From positions 15,890,449 to 15,954,448 of the forward strand of contig NC_092329.1 of NCBI RefSeq assembly GCF_036785885.1: a DNA stretch of 64,000 nt, given 5' to 3'. This document shows, in pieces, positions 10,531 through 20,704 of this stretch. The position numbers were made by a program, and so were the translations under genes. The notes beneath the pieces were generated by a model. The model was not told the origin of the DNA. It worked only from the letters and a program-made list of their open reading frames with translations, and searched no databases. This DNA comes from Coffea arabica (Eukaryota; Streptophyta; Magnoliopsida; Gentianales; Rubiaceae). Numbering within the stretch: position 1 is the first letter of the stretch; every line of letters starts with the position of its first letter.

Positions 10531-12550
10531 TTTGTTTATTCTCTCTTTAGCTTAGTTTCTTCATGTGAATTGCAGGAAAAGAGAATTTGATTGGAGAAAT
10601 TTTTATCGGATGAGAAAAAAGTGAGAATTGTTGTAAATAATTAGACTTGTAATAGTTATTGTACAAATAATGTAGAATGTAAAAGGTGTCAAGAAGAAGT
10701 AGTGAAAGAAGACTTTTTTTTAACCGCTTGAATAAACTAAAGGTGAAGGAATATGGAGTGATATCTAACAAAGACAAATCTAAGCATAAGAACTGAGAAT
10801 TGTGAAAAATAAAAGTGAGAATAGTGAACTCTCACATCAGGCTCTTGGGCAAGAGCCTCCCTTTAATGGAAGAAATTAAATTTACCAATCAAAAGACAAG
10901 GCAGTTTGTGATGTTAAAAGAAATCATGCATTTGAAATAGGAAAATCGGGCAAGTTAAATTTAATTAATTTTACACTAGTCTGAGTCCCCTCCTCACTAT
11001 TAAGGTCATGCACCTTGGTTCCTCCTGTTTGACATTTTTTTTGCCCCTCTTTTTCGGTGTTTTGCATTCTCCCACAAATATCATAAGTTCGATCTCTCAC
11101 ATATCATCATTTTCGAACTTATTTCTAACCACATTTTCACTTGAAATGACTAAAAGAAATACGCCAACGTATTGTGATTATATGCGTAAAATAGTATAAT
11201 AGTCACAAAACTTACTATTAGTGCAATTTAAAGACAAAAGCTGAAACTACCTTAGCTTGCATGCTATCGATTTAGAAAAATTAATACTCTAAAATCTAAA
11301 ACAATTTATAATGCTCCTAAATTACACCCAAAGTATGTTAACAGAAGAAATATTTTTTTAATGTTAACGACAAAAAAATCTTTTGTATGCTGAGACCACC
11401 TCAAGTCAAAGGTTAAACATAAAGCTTAGCATTTCAGTTCTACCTAGTTAAAATATTCTGCAAAAATTTTCTAATCGAACTCAAAATTTTTTGACATTTA
11501 AGAATTACAGACTAGGATTTTGATTGTGAAATCAGGTACCTCAACTACTAGGTAGTTTTTGTGCTTTGATTCAAATTATGTCAAGATTACAGTTTCATGT
11601 ACGTCACTAAAAATTAGTTTTGGGTAAAATGATGTATTTTAAACATGTGAGTGTGATGGACCAAACCCATATTTTATAAGAGATTTAAATGGGGACAAAA
11701 TCTTAAATATAGGAACCAAAATACATCATCTCAATAGTGAGGGACTAAAGTACAAAGTTCATGTTAGTTAAAAAGATTGGCAAACTTTTCTAAAATATTT
11801 ATTTTGTGCACTGCACTGTTCTTTTTTTTTTTTTTTTATGAAATGTCAATTTCACTCATTGACCTTTATATGTTTTTTGTATTGCTCATTCCTTACATCC
11901 ATCCTTCTGAGGACTGCTCCTGACCCGTATCCCCATCTTATCTAACTAAACGTCACATTATGCATGGAAAATTTTGACAATTTTCAAATTCCCTAGAGTA
12001 CGTTTAGATGTTCAGTGGTGAAATGACATAAAAGGAGATCAGTCAGAGGAAATAAACTTGGAGGAATTCTTTGAGAAATGAGCTGGCTTGGGCTAGAAGG
12101 GATTGTGCTTCTAGATGGCGGTAGATATCTCATTTGTAATTATGCCTATTGAAGATGACACGGACAAACTATCAAAATGACAAACTAGTGCACATTTTGA
12201 AATTGAAAGGATGGATCGAATCATACACAAGTTCATTGGACAAACAAAATTTTGACATAATTTGAAGATTACAAATTCAATTGATTTGGCTTTCCTAATT
12301 TTTTCGTCATCAACATTCATACGTAAAGATAGCTTGTTATTCTTTACTTAAAATTAAAGGTAGCAAAATTACAACTTTAGAATGACCAATTTATGTTTGG
12401 TACTGTTTTCTTTAACCAAAGTACACAAGCAACATATGATTCCTGGCATTCTTTTTGCCTCTTAAAGCTAATTTAGGTTGCCTTTATTTATTCTTTTCTT
12501 TGTCTTATTCCAACCAAATTTCCTTTGCTCGTTTATATTTGTTTATTCTT
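10531..12550. repeat. Unclassified ~2-kb tandem repeat, copy B
   Basis: This is the least disturbed copy of the repeat and so defines the unit, about 2.0 kb. It begins with GTTTATTCTCTCTTTAGC-like sequence that also starts copy C (near 12538), and continues through the same landmarks as copy A. It lacks the solo LTR of A, the MULEs of the A/B junction and the insertions of C, and therefore serves as the empty-site reference for them. The copies are clearly diverged from each other. No gene is visible in it. Confidence 0.78.
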
Positions 12551-13394
12551 TCTTTACTCTAGTTTCTTTGTATGACTTGCTAGAAAAAAACGAATATGAT
12601 TGGCGACATTTCTATTGGATGAGAAAAAAGTAAGGGTACGTTTGGTTCTACAGAATTAGAATTGAATTAGAATTGAAATTCTATAGAATTGGAATTCTAT
12701 GAATTGGAATTCTATGAATTGGAATTCCAAGTCATTCCAATTCTTTCGTTTGGGAAATGCATAGAATTGTTACAGAATTTATTTGGAATTCCAAATCCTT
12801 TGTTTGCATGAAAGAAGAATTCATTAGGAATTAGAATTGTTTTCATGAAACATTTGCTTGCATAAAATTTTTCTTTTTTTTTTTCTTTTTTCTATATAAT
12901 AATTTCTTTTTTTTTTCTTACTTTTAGCTAATTTAAAACCAAGCGCTTCACTGGAGAAGCAAAACTGTTGCTAATTTAAAACCAAGCGCTTCACTGGGTT
13001 CTAAAAGTCTTGATTCTTGCATCAGCTTATACATATATTCTTTAGGCACCGGTTGACAGATGACCAAACGATTATACAAAAAGGAATTTCGTTTCTGTCA
13101 CATGAATATAATATTAGTTTTTAATTATAGATTATCCCGTCTGATATTTGAAAGAGCAAGAAGAAAAAAGAGCTAACGAGTATCTGTACTTCTGTGAAGA
13201 AAAAAGATTCTGAATCATTAACGCTAATGTCACAGCTAAATTCCAAAAAATATGCTTGCCCTGGCAATCAAAGGTGACCAAATTCATTGACATTCTTCAA
13301 TTTTCCACCCCTCGAATTCTGGTACTAATCCAGTCTCTAGACATGTCATAATCCAACCACCCTAAAGAAAACACAACCCTAAACAATATATAAT

Positions 13395-13795
13395 TGTGTC
13401 GGTAGGATGATCAAAACTCTGCCACAGGTAATTCTCTGGATTGGCATCAGCTGCATCTTTAACAACAAGGTTTCCTGAATCAAGAAGTTGTGCCACAGGC
13501 TTCTGCACCAACTTGGTGGAATTTGTTGACCATATGGCTGTGCCCTCTCCATTGAAAATTGTGAGTTTAGCTTGATCAGTCACCTTCAGGAGGCCATTTG
13601 TGCCATTGACTGGAACATCTCTATTAGCTATCCATACCACAACAACAGGGGAATCTTGCTTATACCATATTCCCAAGTATCGATTCTTGGAACTAGTATC
13701 TGGGCTGTAAAATCCCAGTTCAAAAGTTCCACCTGATGAGATGATTGTTTTGCCATCTGCAAGTGTCTCATTTAGAGCTAAAGTATGCACCAGAA
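13395..13795 (-). pseudogene. B-lectin domain fragment of a G-type lectin S-receptor-like kinase
   Basis: The translation contains the B-lectin signature in order: DTLALN-like start (TLALNETLADGKTIIS), GGTFELGFYSP, RYLGIWYK, VVWIANRDVPV, TIFNGEGTAIWST, QLLDSGNLVVKD and NYLWQSFDHPTDT. In S-domain receptor kinases this is the first extracellular domain, followed by SLG, EGF or PAN, transmembrane and kinase parts, all absent here. The similarity stops right after FDHPTDT, and the frame then runs into unrelated residues and a stop. Upstream there is no signal peptide. The frame itself is uninterrupted, so capture may be fairly recent. It lies wholly within the Harbinger-type element. An expressed truncated lectin-like product cannot be excluded, but no promoter is evident. 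Confidence 0.8.
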
Positions 13796-14283
13796 AAACA
13801 TCACAATGTCATGTTCTTAAGAATAGATTCAACAGCCACTGCATTATAGAACTAAAAGTGAGAGGCAAATATGCACCAGAAAAATCCATACATATGTTAA
13901 ATGAAGAACTTATGCTGACTTATTTGGACGGAACCTTTTTGCAAAAGCAATTTGGAGATGTTGCTAAGATCATCACTTATGTGCACAAAATAGTTTGGAG
14001 ATGTCCTAAACTTATTCTAGTGACTTAAAGCTTCTACTGGTAAGGATTTTCCAGCACACTGCAACAAAAGAAAGAAACAGAAAAGTCCCAACAAAGCTTT
14101 CTTTCTAAAAACAAGACTAATTGGCTACGAGAAACATCAGAATCCTTCTAAAGCCTTCTATGAGTCTCATCAAAAGGAAAGATTTGATGAGACTTGAATA
14201 TAATTTAACTCACAAGACAGGAGTAGCGAAAGGAGGAGAAAAATAAGCAAAGTATGTAAATAGGGAGAGTTAAAGACCCTTAC

Positions 14284-14394
14284 CAAGCAGCTCTTTCGCC
14301 TTTTTGTTGGGAATCTGGGAAGAAACCAGGAAGTTTCTGTAGCTTCAAGATGAACTGAGGTGCCCAGAAATGCCTACGGAGGCCCAGATAAAAA
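14284..14394 (-). other. Exon-like captured segment with splice signals
   Basis: On the minus strand, a CTTTTGCAG acceptor precedes 14394 and a G|GTAAGGG donor follows 14284, enclosing 111 nt (37 codons, no phase change). One frame is open and rich in aromatic residues, but I do not recognise a protein. Together with the neighbouring GC-richer region it suggests that a second gene segment, introns included, was captured. This is inference from splice signals and composition only. Confidence 0.3.
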
Positions 14395-15496
14395 CTGCAA
14401 AAGAAAAAAGGCGGTCACAGATCTTATGGCAGTAGAACTCGGATAGAAGTGCCCCAACAAAAAATTTGCAATTACGACTTTCAATCTCCAACCGAATTCG
14501 ATCCCAAACACAAACTTCTAAAACATACAAAAATATACGAACGACTTCCCGATTCCGATCTTAGTTCAGAACTGATATGACGGATGAAATGAAAGCTTGA
14601 ATACTTAAATCTAATCGATTCAAACGAAAATAACAACGGATTCAGAGGTCCGTAGATTATACGTATACAGATACATGACTAACCCGTTTGAGCGGAGGCT
14701 AGAATGGTTATGGTGAACAGTATCGAGGCCTGAAATGATGACTTGGAGAGATCTAGGCTTGTTTGCTTTGCTGGGTGCAATTTGGTTCGGCAATTCTCCA
14801 TCCCTCTGGGTGTCTCACAAGCATTATCCTTCCTGGGTGTCTCACAAGCCCTAAATGTGTCTGAAATTTAGGGTGGACAGTGGCGAGAGTGGCGAAGGAT
14901 GGAGGAAGTGGCCAGAGAAATGGAAGGCAGGGGGGAGACAGTGGTGAGAAAGGTAAGGTATTAGGATTGCAGGTGGAAGTGATGGTGGAGAGCAGAGCCC
15001 TAGCGGCTGAGGAAAATGGTGAGTTAGACGGGAAGAAAGGGGTGCCAATATCTTTTGATCCGATTTTAATTTTTGACCCATATTAGATCCGCGCGTGGAC
15101 CCGTTTAGTTGTGGAATTGGAATTGGAATTCTTTGGTCCAGCCAAAGAATTGGAACCATGGAATTCGATCGATTTGGAATTGTAATTCAATTCTAATTCT
15201 ATAGGAAAGATAGTATCCAAACACAAGAATTGAAATTGGAGCTCCAATTCCAATTCTATACTCCAATTCTACGGGGAACCAAACGTATCCTAAGAATTTT
15301 TGCCAATAATTAGCCTAGCAAGAGTTATTGCACTAATAGTACAAAATCTACAGGGTACCAAAAAGTGGTGAATGACAATTTTTTAACCGTTTGTATATAT
15401 AAAGATAAATAAATCTGTAATGATCTAATAAAGACAAATTTTTAATTATTTGGAATTTGAAATCTATTGTGTTACTCGGATGTGAGGTGTTTGAAC

Positions 15497-15783
15497 CCTT
15501 CACTCCATTGGTTTTAGCTTAATACGGATGGCATTCTAGAGGGAATTCGAGAATTAGAAGTGGAGGAAACATGTTAAGGAATCCGGATGGAATTTTGTTA
15601 GCTTTTTCTACCAGGTTGGATTACCTGTCAAGTTTACAAGTTGAATTTCACGCTTTGATTCACGGTCTGCAAGTTTGTTTTCAAATGCGAATCTCAAAGA
15701 TTGAAATTGAGCTGGATTCCAATGTTCTAATGCTAATGATCTCCGATAAGTGTGGATTTGCATGGTACTTGATCAAAGTTTAG
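15497..15783 (+). pseudogene. RNase H-like (RVT_3-type) domain remnant
   Basis: The frame from 15571 contains FSTRLDYLSSLQVEFHALI and SKIEIELDSNVLM, which follow the plant RVT_3 RNase H pattern of an 'A..E..AL..GL..C...G..K..IE.DS' helix-strand core. Upstream, around 15515-15570, LNTDG and a Gly-poor loop match the first strand in a shifted frame. The first catalytic Asp (NTDG), the Glu (QVEFHAL) and the second Asp (ELDS) can still be seen. Such domains occur in LINE-type non-LTR retroelement polyproteins and in stand-alone host copies. It sits in about 350 bases found in repeat copy C but not in A or B. Confidence 0.55.
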
Positions 15784-16344
15784 CTATTTTCTTAGAGAAG
15801 GGAATTCTGCACCAGATTTAATGGCAAGTTGGTCATATGGGTGTTGTAGTGTTGTAGTGATTTAACCTCTATCTAACGGAAGAAATCAAATTTTACCAGT
15901 CAAAAGACAAGGCTCATATCGAGTATTTTATTTCTTACTTGATTTTATTAGTTATGTAAATTGAAAGTTTGTGATGTTAAAAGAAATAAAGCATTTGAAA
16001 TTAGAAAATCATGCAAGTTACATTTAATTCGTTTTACACCTTCTTAATTTTTTGTTCTCCAGCTTTTCAAATAATAAATTTGATCTCTCACATATTTAAA
16101 ATGTACCATTTTCATTTCGGAACTTATTTTCTGTCGCATTTTCACTTGAAACAGAGAAAAGAAACGTGCCAGCATATTTTGATTATATGTGTAAAATAAC
16201 AATATGGTCAAAAAATTACTGTTAATGCAATTTAAAGATTAAATTATTATAGTGAAAAATTACCTAAATTGGTTTAGACAAAATAATGAAAGCACTCAAA
16301 AACTCTAAAATAATTTACAATGCTCCAAAATTTCACCAAAAATG

Positions 16345-16436
16345 TGTTAATAGCAAACAAAGAAATCTAGTTTGGGACAATTCCTGCCCATGTTAATAGC
16401 AAACAAAGCAATCTGGTTTGGAACAGCTTGTACCAT
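16345..16436. repeat. 46-bp tandem duplication downstream of the NLR
   Basis: GTTAATAGCAAACAAAG occurs at 16346 and again at 16392, each followed by a form of AATCT(A/G)GTTTGG(G/A)ACA, giving a 46-bp period. A third, shorter echo (CTAGTTTGGGACAGTCCCTG) lies at 16564-16583, across the last codons of the NLR. This suggests small duplications that reused coding 3'-end sequence. Confidence 0.7.
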
Positions 16437-16546
16437 GCTAAGAATACATTCCTCTACCATTCACAGCGCAGCTAACATCTTCCCTTTAGCATTTGCTAGG
16501 AAATTATGCCATACAAATCTTGCGATGTGGTTAAAGACCCGGCCAA

Positions 16547-19500
16547 TCATGACACCGGGAGAGCTAGTTTGGGACAGTCCCTGATAATGGACTTCTGGAG
16601 AGGTGGCAATCTGGCACCAATGCCGACCAGCTTTGGTAAACCCCAAAGATGAACTGTATGTAAGCTTTGCAGTATGAAATTTTCAGATGTCATGCCAACA
16701 AATATAGCTTCCAAGTTGTCACAGAATCTGACCTTGAGGACCTCCAGGTTTTCTGGCATATAACTAACATGTAAAAGCACAGAACAATCTCCAATTTCTA
16801 AAGATCTCATCAAGGGTGATTCAATCCCAATTCTTGTCAGCTTTGGTAATCCCCACAGGTGAACTTCAGCTAGATGAGGCAATTTGCAGTTTTCTGATGT
16901 CAATCCTTCAAGCAAATTGCCCAACTCACTACAATTTCTGACTTTAAGGACCTCAAGTTTTTCTGGTACATGACGTGAAGATAGCATGTGGCCAAGCATG
17001 GGACACTCGCCTACTTCTAGACTTTGTAGAGACGGCATTATGCACCCAATGCTTTTCAGTTTTGGTAGTTCCCACAAACGCAATGTTCGTAAGTTTGGCA
17101 ATTCATGCTCTTCTACATCATCTCCAAACAAAGCCACCAAATCCTCGCAAAATCTGACATGAAGAATTTCAAGCATCTGCAGCAGGTGGGATGAAAAGAA
17201 AACACTCAACAGCTTTGGGCAACAATCTAGATACAAGCACTTCAGATTCTGAAAGCTCCCCAACCGCAGGTTTTCACTGTACATGCTCCTTAAACTCGAT
17301 GCATTTGAAATCCATAAAATCTCAAGTGCTATCCCCCTTTCGCTACTGTCTACCAAGTCACTTGTCTCGATAATGAACTCCATATTTTCACATCCCTCAA
17401 TCCAACAACCTTTCAACGTCTTGATGTTGCCAGCACCTAAATCAGAAAATGATTTGAAAAACAAACTATCAAACAAGAATATATACTCAGCATTATGAAG
17501 TACAGCCTCAATGCCCTCGGAAAAAGCACTCAGATGATGAATCTCCACTAACCGGCCTTGAGATTTAGAGCAATGCCTAGTTAATAGATAGACATCTCTA
17601 AAAACCAATTCATCCCTGTGGAAGAGCATGTCCCTTGCACCATTTTGCACCTCAGTAGGATGAACAAAGAGATGGAAATGATTTGACGTTGAGTCCAATA
17701 CAGAAGGATTGCTGTCCAGAAATTCAAGAAATAGCGAACCATTATAAGAAAGTAAAGATCTGCTAGTGTTTGGTACCGTTCGATCCACAACGGAGAAGGA
17801 CCAATGTGATGCACTAGGCTTTTGCTTCCAGCTAGTTACCTCACTGGTGTCAGCTGCTTGGATGTCTTCCTTCATACTGGGTAAAGCAAGATGTTGCAGC
17901 TGAGTCAATCTCGAGATTCCACAAGGGAGATTTTCAACTCCAGACATGTCAAGCAGCTTGTGGTTTTTAAAGTTTTCCAATTTTGAACAGTCACTGAGCA
18001 ACAGTTTATGCAGGTTACTCAAACTTCCTACAAACGGCAGTTGCCTCAGTGCTGTTTGAGAAAGATCAAGAGTCTCAAGGTTGTGAAGTACTTCCAAGAC
18101 AGGGAGAACCTCTAGTTGTCCACAGCCCCTCAAAAACAGATGCTTAAGGCTTTTGAGATTCGTTAAGGCAGGTAGCTCTTTGAGCAAGGTCTCGGAGAGG
18201 TTTAGAACCTGAAGTTTACTCATGTGCTCTATGAAATCAGTTCCGGTAAATGATTTTACACCACTCAGATTTAGCTCCTCAAGATTTGAGAGGGAGTTGA
18301 GTTCTGGTAAGTGTACAATCTTTATTTGTGAGAGGACAAGGCGACGAAGGCGAGGTAGGTGCTCAAAAGATTTATCTTCTATCATTGTCATTGCCTTACA
18401 GCCAGATAGATCGAGCTCTTCCAGTTTGCTTGAAGCCAACCTTGGCAACTTCTCCAGATTCAGAGAACATGAAAGTAACAGCTGACGGAGGTTGTGGAGA
18501 GCAGAAAGGGATGGTAGATCTTTGACTTTTGTTCCTGACAGGTTGAGAACTCGGAGATTTTCTAAACATTCAAAGAACTTTCCTTCAATTTTTACAAGAT
18601 TACAGGCACCTGAAAAATCAACTATCTCTAGTTCTTCGGAAGATTCAACACAATTCATGTATTTTATCTCAGAGCAATTTTTCAAATAGAACTCACGAGG
18701 TTTACCGATGTTAAAAGGTAATGAAGGAATAGCAGTTCCAGATAAATCAAGGATCTTCAGACTGCTATTAATTTCGAATGACTTGTCCTGGAAATCCATT
18801 ATCGCTGACCATGAAATATCGAGAACTTGCATATTAGTTAGAGACCGAATGCTGGGCAGTCTATCCATGTTGCGACAACCACTAACCGATAGATGAGTAA
18901 GCTCCTTGGTTTCATGAAGAATAGGCAAAGATTTGATCTTGGTGTTTGAAAGATTTAACGTTTGAAGTTTCGGCAATGATTTCAAGTTCTTTTCTGGAAA
19001 AGTTGGCAAGGAGGCAGCACCAGAAAGATCAACAACCATAAGTTTTTGACACTTCTTCAGACTCTTCAACTCTGTCAAATGAGACAAGCCCTTTAGAATA
19101 AGCCAGCGGAGTTCTGTAAGGTCATAAAAAGATTTAGGCAAAACTTTAATCTGAAGGTCAGAGAAGTGGAGGGAACGAAGTTGGGTCATTTGCTGAAAAA
19201 AGTTATCTGGTATACTTTCTATCAAGCAAGAACCAGATACTTCAAGGACAGTTATTGTCATTAGCTCTGCAATTTCATCAATCTTTTCTAAGAAATCACA
19301 GTCCCTGAGCACAAGAACGTTCAGTTTTTTCAAGTAGCAGAAGCAACGAGGCAATGATATAATTCTGAGGCAGAAAAGACCCAGAATTTGCAGCTCCTGA
19401 TTGTTCAGTAGGAGACTATTCAGATGTTGCCCGCTGAGACAGCTCCCGTCAAGTAAAAGTACTTTTAATGGCTGCACTTTTTTATGATTGACAAGTGTTC

Positions 19501-20704
19501 TGATCATACCATCCATCAAAGTGACTTTTCCAATACCATGCCAATCATTACCATTCACAAGAACATTAGCCAACCCCAGATTAGCGATTCCACCATATCC
19601 CTGACGATGGTAGTTAATAAGTACAGTTCCGCTGACCATTTGGAGGAAATCATCACTTACTTCTTTCAGCATTTGACAGTACATAAGCTGCATCAAAATG
19701 CGGTGCCCCTCCTCATAAGCCTCCTCAAGACTGTTAAAAGGACTAAGATATCCTTCTAGTATCCAGTATGATATCAGCTCACCGTAGTGAATAGATCCAT
19801 GGTCGCCGAAAAAATGGCTGCCCTGCCAAGAAAAGTCAACTAAAATACCGTCTGACACCCTTTCATATCCACTTGACAGCAACAGGGTGTAATTGTAGTC
19901 ATCACCACCCCATGCTTCTTCCAAAGCCTGTTGCAGATCCTGCACTTTGGAATCATGTTGATGATAATTTAGTAGGTTTGCTAGCAAGGCTACTTCTCCA
20001 GGTGTAAGACCTTCTTTTTTATCGATGAAGTTTTTAACTAAAATTTCAACACCTGAAATTTCAAAAACTTTTGCCACAGCCCCTTGCTTTAACAAAGAAA
20101 TTGACATTTCTGGAGTTAGACGTTTCATGTCAATCACTTCCTTATCCCCCCGAGTTTGGTGCCTCGTATCTTCATTCCTAGAAGTTATTAGCACCTTAAG
20201 TTTTTGCTGTCCATCTCCATCAGCAACTTCCATTGACGGCTGATAGGCGTTCTGCCGGATAAACTGAAGGACTTGTTGTAAGTCTCGATCCCCTTCTTTC
20301 ATTTTGTTTCCGTCATCATCCAAAATTACAAGTATCCCTCGAAGAACATTACTTGCTGAAAGTTTTTTCTGCACCTTTCCTTTCAAGTCATCCAAGGTTT
20401 CCTCCTTACCATTGTCATTCTGTACCTGCTCGATATCATCAATTTCCAGCTCCGCAGAAGTGGAAAGTAGAGACAACTGACGAGCAATATGCTCATAGAG
20501 AGACATCTCATCATGCCTAACACTCAAAGAAATCCAAAGCATAATGTCAACTCTTTCATTTGTGACTGCAAGCAGACCAACTTTTCTTGCCATCCATGTT
20601 TTTCCAGTTCCTGATTTCCCAGAAAGAACAATTGTTGACACATGTTTTTCCTTGAGAAGTTTAAGAATTTCTTTTGCCTGCAGTTCCACACTATTCTGGT
20701 CCAT
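16547..20704 (-). CDS. Atypical NLR (NB-ARC and LRR), At4g19050-like
   Basis: An intracellular immune-receptor type protein of 1385 residues from the ATG at 20704. The frame stays open upstream to 20764, but a splice acceptor (ATACAG) lies between at 20729-20730, so the first ATG of that longer frame is probably intronic. NB-ARC motifs: P-loop GKSGTGKT at residues 29-36, kinase-2 ILVILDDD near 124-131, RNBS-B KVLITSR near 170-176, and a weak GLPL-like GLTPGE near 232. A winged-helix part with ELISYWILEGYL follows; no clear MHD motif is seen. From about residue 410 to the end there are many leucine-rich repeats: first plant-type units with LDLSGT.I..LP, then longer CNL-style units with LEVLKVR.C. 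There is no TIR, RPW8 or coiled-coil domain ahead of the P-loop. The coding frame has no break over 4.2 kb. Pathogen specificity cannot be inferred. Confidence 0.9.
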   Translation of the reverse strand: MDQNSVELQAKEILKLLKEKHVSTIVLSGKSGTGKTWMARKVGLLAVTNERVDIMLWISLSVRHDEMSLYEHIARQLSLLSTSAELEIDDIEQVQNDNGKEETLDDLKGKVQKKLSASNVLRGILVILDDDGNKMKEGDRDLQQVLQFIRQNAYQPSMEVADGDGQQKLKVLITSRNEDTRHQTRGDKEVIDMKRLTPEMSISLLKQGAVAKVFEISGVEILVKNFIDKKEGLTPGEVALLANLLNYHQHDSKVQDLQQALEEAWGGDDYNYTLLLSSGYERVSDGILVDFSWQGSHFFGDHGSIHYGELISYWILEGYLSPFNSLEEAYEEGHRILMQLMYCQMLKEVSDDFLQMVSGTVLINYHRQGYGGIANLGLANVLVNGNDWHGIGKVTLMDGMIRTLVNHKKVQPLKVLLLDGSCLSGQHLNSLLLNNQELQILGLFCLRIISLPRCFCYLKKLNVLVLRDCDFLEKIDEIAELMTITVLEVSGSCLIESIPDNFFQQMTQLRSLHFSDLQIKVLPKSFYDLTELRWLILKGLSHLTELKSLKKCQKLMVVDLSGAASLPTFPEKNLKSLPKLQTLNLSNTKIKSLPILHETKELTHLSVSGCRNMDRLPSIRSLTNMQVLDISWSAIMDFQDKSFEINSSLKILDLSGTAIPSLPFNIGKPREFYLKNCSEIKYMNCVESSEELEIVDFSGACNLVKIEGKFFECLENLRVLNLSGTKVKDLPSLSALHNLRQLLLSCSLNLEKLPRLASSKLEELDLSGCKAMTMIEDKSFEHLPRLRRLVLSQIKIVHLPELNSLSNLEELNLSGVKSFTGTDFIEHMSKLQVLNLSETLLKELPALTNLKSLKHLFLRGCGQLEVLPVLEVLHNLETLDLSQTALRQLPFVGSLSNLHKLLLSDCSKLENFKNHKLLDMSGVENLPCGISRLTQLQHLALPSMKEDIQAADTSEVTSWKQKPSASHWSFSVVDRTVPNTSRSLLSYNGSLFLEFLDSNPSVLDSTSNHFHLFVHPTEVQNGARDMLFHRDELVFRDVYLLTRHCSKSQGRLVEIHHLSAFSEGIEAVLHNAEYIFLFDSLFFKSFSDLGAGNIKTLKGCWIEGCENMEFIIETSDLVDSSERGIALEILWISNASSLRSMYSENLRLGSFQNLKCLYLDCCPKLLSVFFSSHLLQMLEILHVRFCEDLVALFGDDVEEHELPNLRTLRLWELPKLKSIGCIMPSLQSLEVGECPMLGHMLSSRHVPEKLEVLKVRNCSELGNLLEGLTSENCKLPHLAEVHLWGLPKLTRIGIESPLMRSLEIGDCSVLLHVSYMPENLEVLKVRFCDNLEAIFVGMTSENFILQSLHTVHLWGLPKLVGIGARLPPLQKSIIRDCPKLALPVS

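Larger units (their letters stand above)
12634..15290. mobile_element. PIF/Harbinger-type element carrying host gene fragments (Pack-type)
   Basis: The ends are inverted: GGGTACGTTTGGTTC on the left and the complement of GGATACGTTTGGTTC on the right. They are flanked by a 3-bp TAA duplication (12631-12633 and 15291-15293), the TWA-type target of the PIF/Harbinger superfamily. Repeat copies A and B provide empty sites (AAGTGAGAATT), confirming both edges. Both subterminal regions are full of AATTGGAATTC-like repeats. No DDE transposase or MYB-like protein is visible. Instead the 2.66-kb body holds a piece of an S-domain receptor kinase gene (13395-13795, minus), an exon-like segment with splice signals (14284-14394, minus) and a GC-richer stretch near 14850-15080. 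This is the structure of a gene-capturing non-autonomous element. Confidence 0.82.
12551..16345. repeat. Unclassified ~2-kb tandem repeat, copy C (truncated, with insertions)
   Basis: The third head-to-tail copy begins at about 12551. It is interrupted at 12634-15290 by a PIF/Harbinger-type element and contains about 350 extra bases near 15460-15850 with an RNase H-like remnant. It ends near 16345, at a point corresponding to about 11340 in copy B, so the last third of the unit is missing. The truncation lies about 200 bp from the stop codon of the NLR. Confidence 0.72.

Noticed and set aside
13362..13790. A stand-alone S-receptor kinase gene
   Set aside because: Only the B-lectin part is present, without signal peptide, transmembrane or kinase regions, and it lies inside a transposon.
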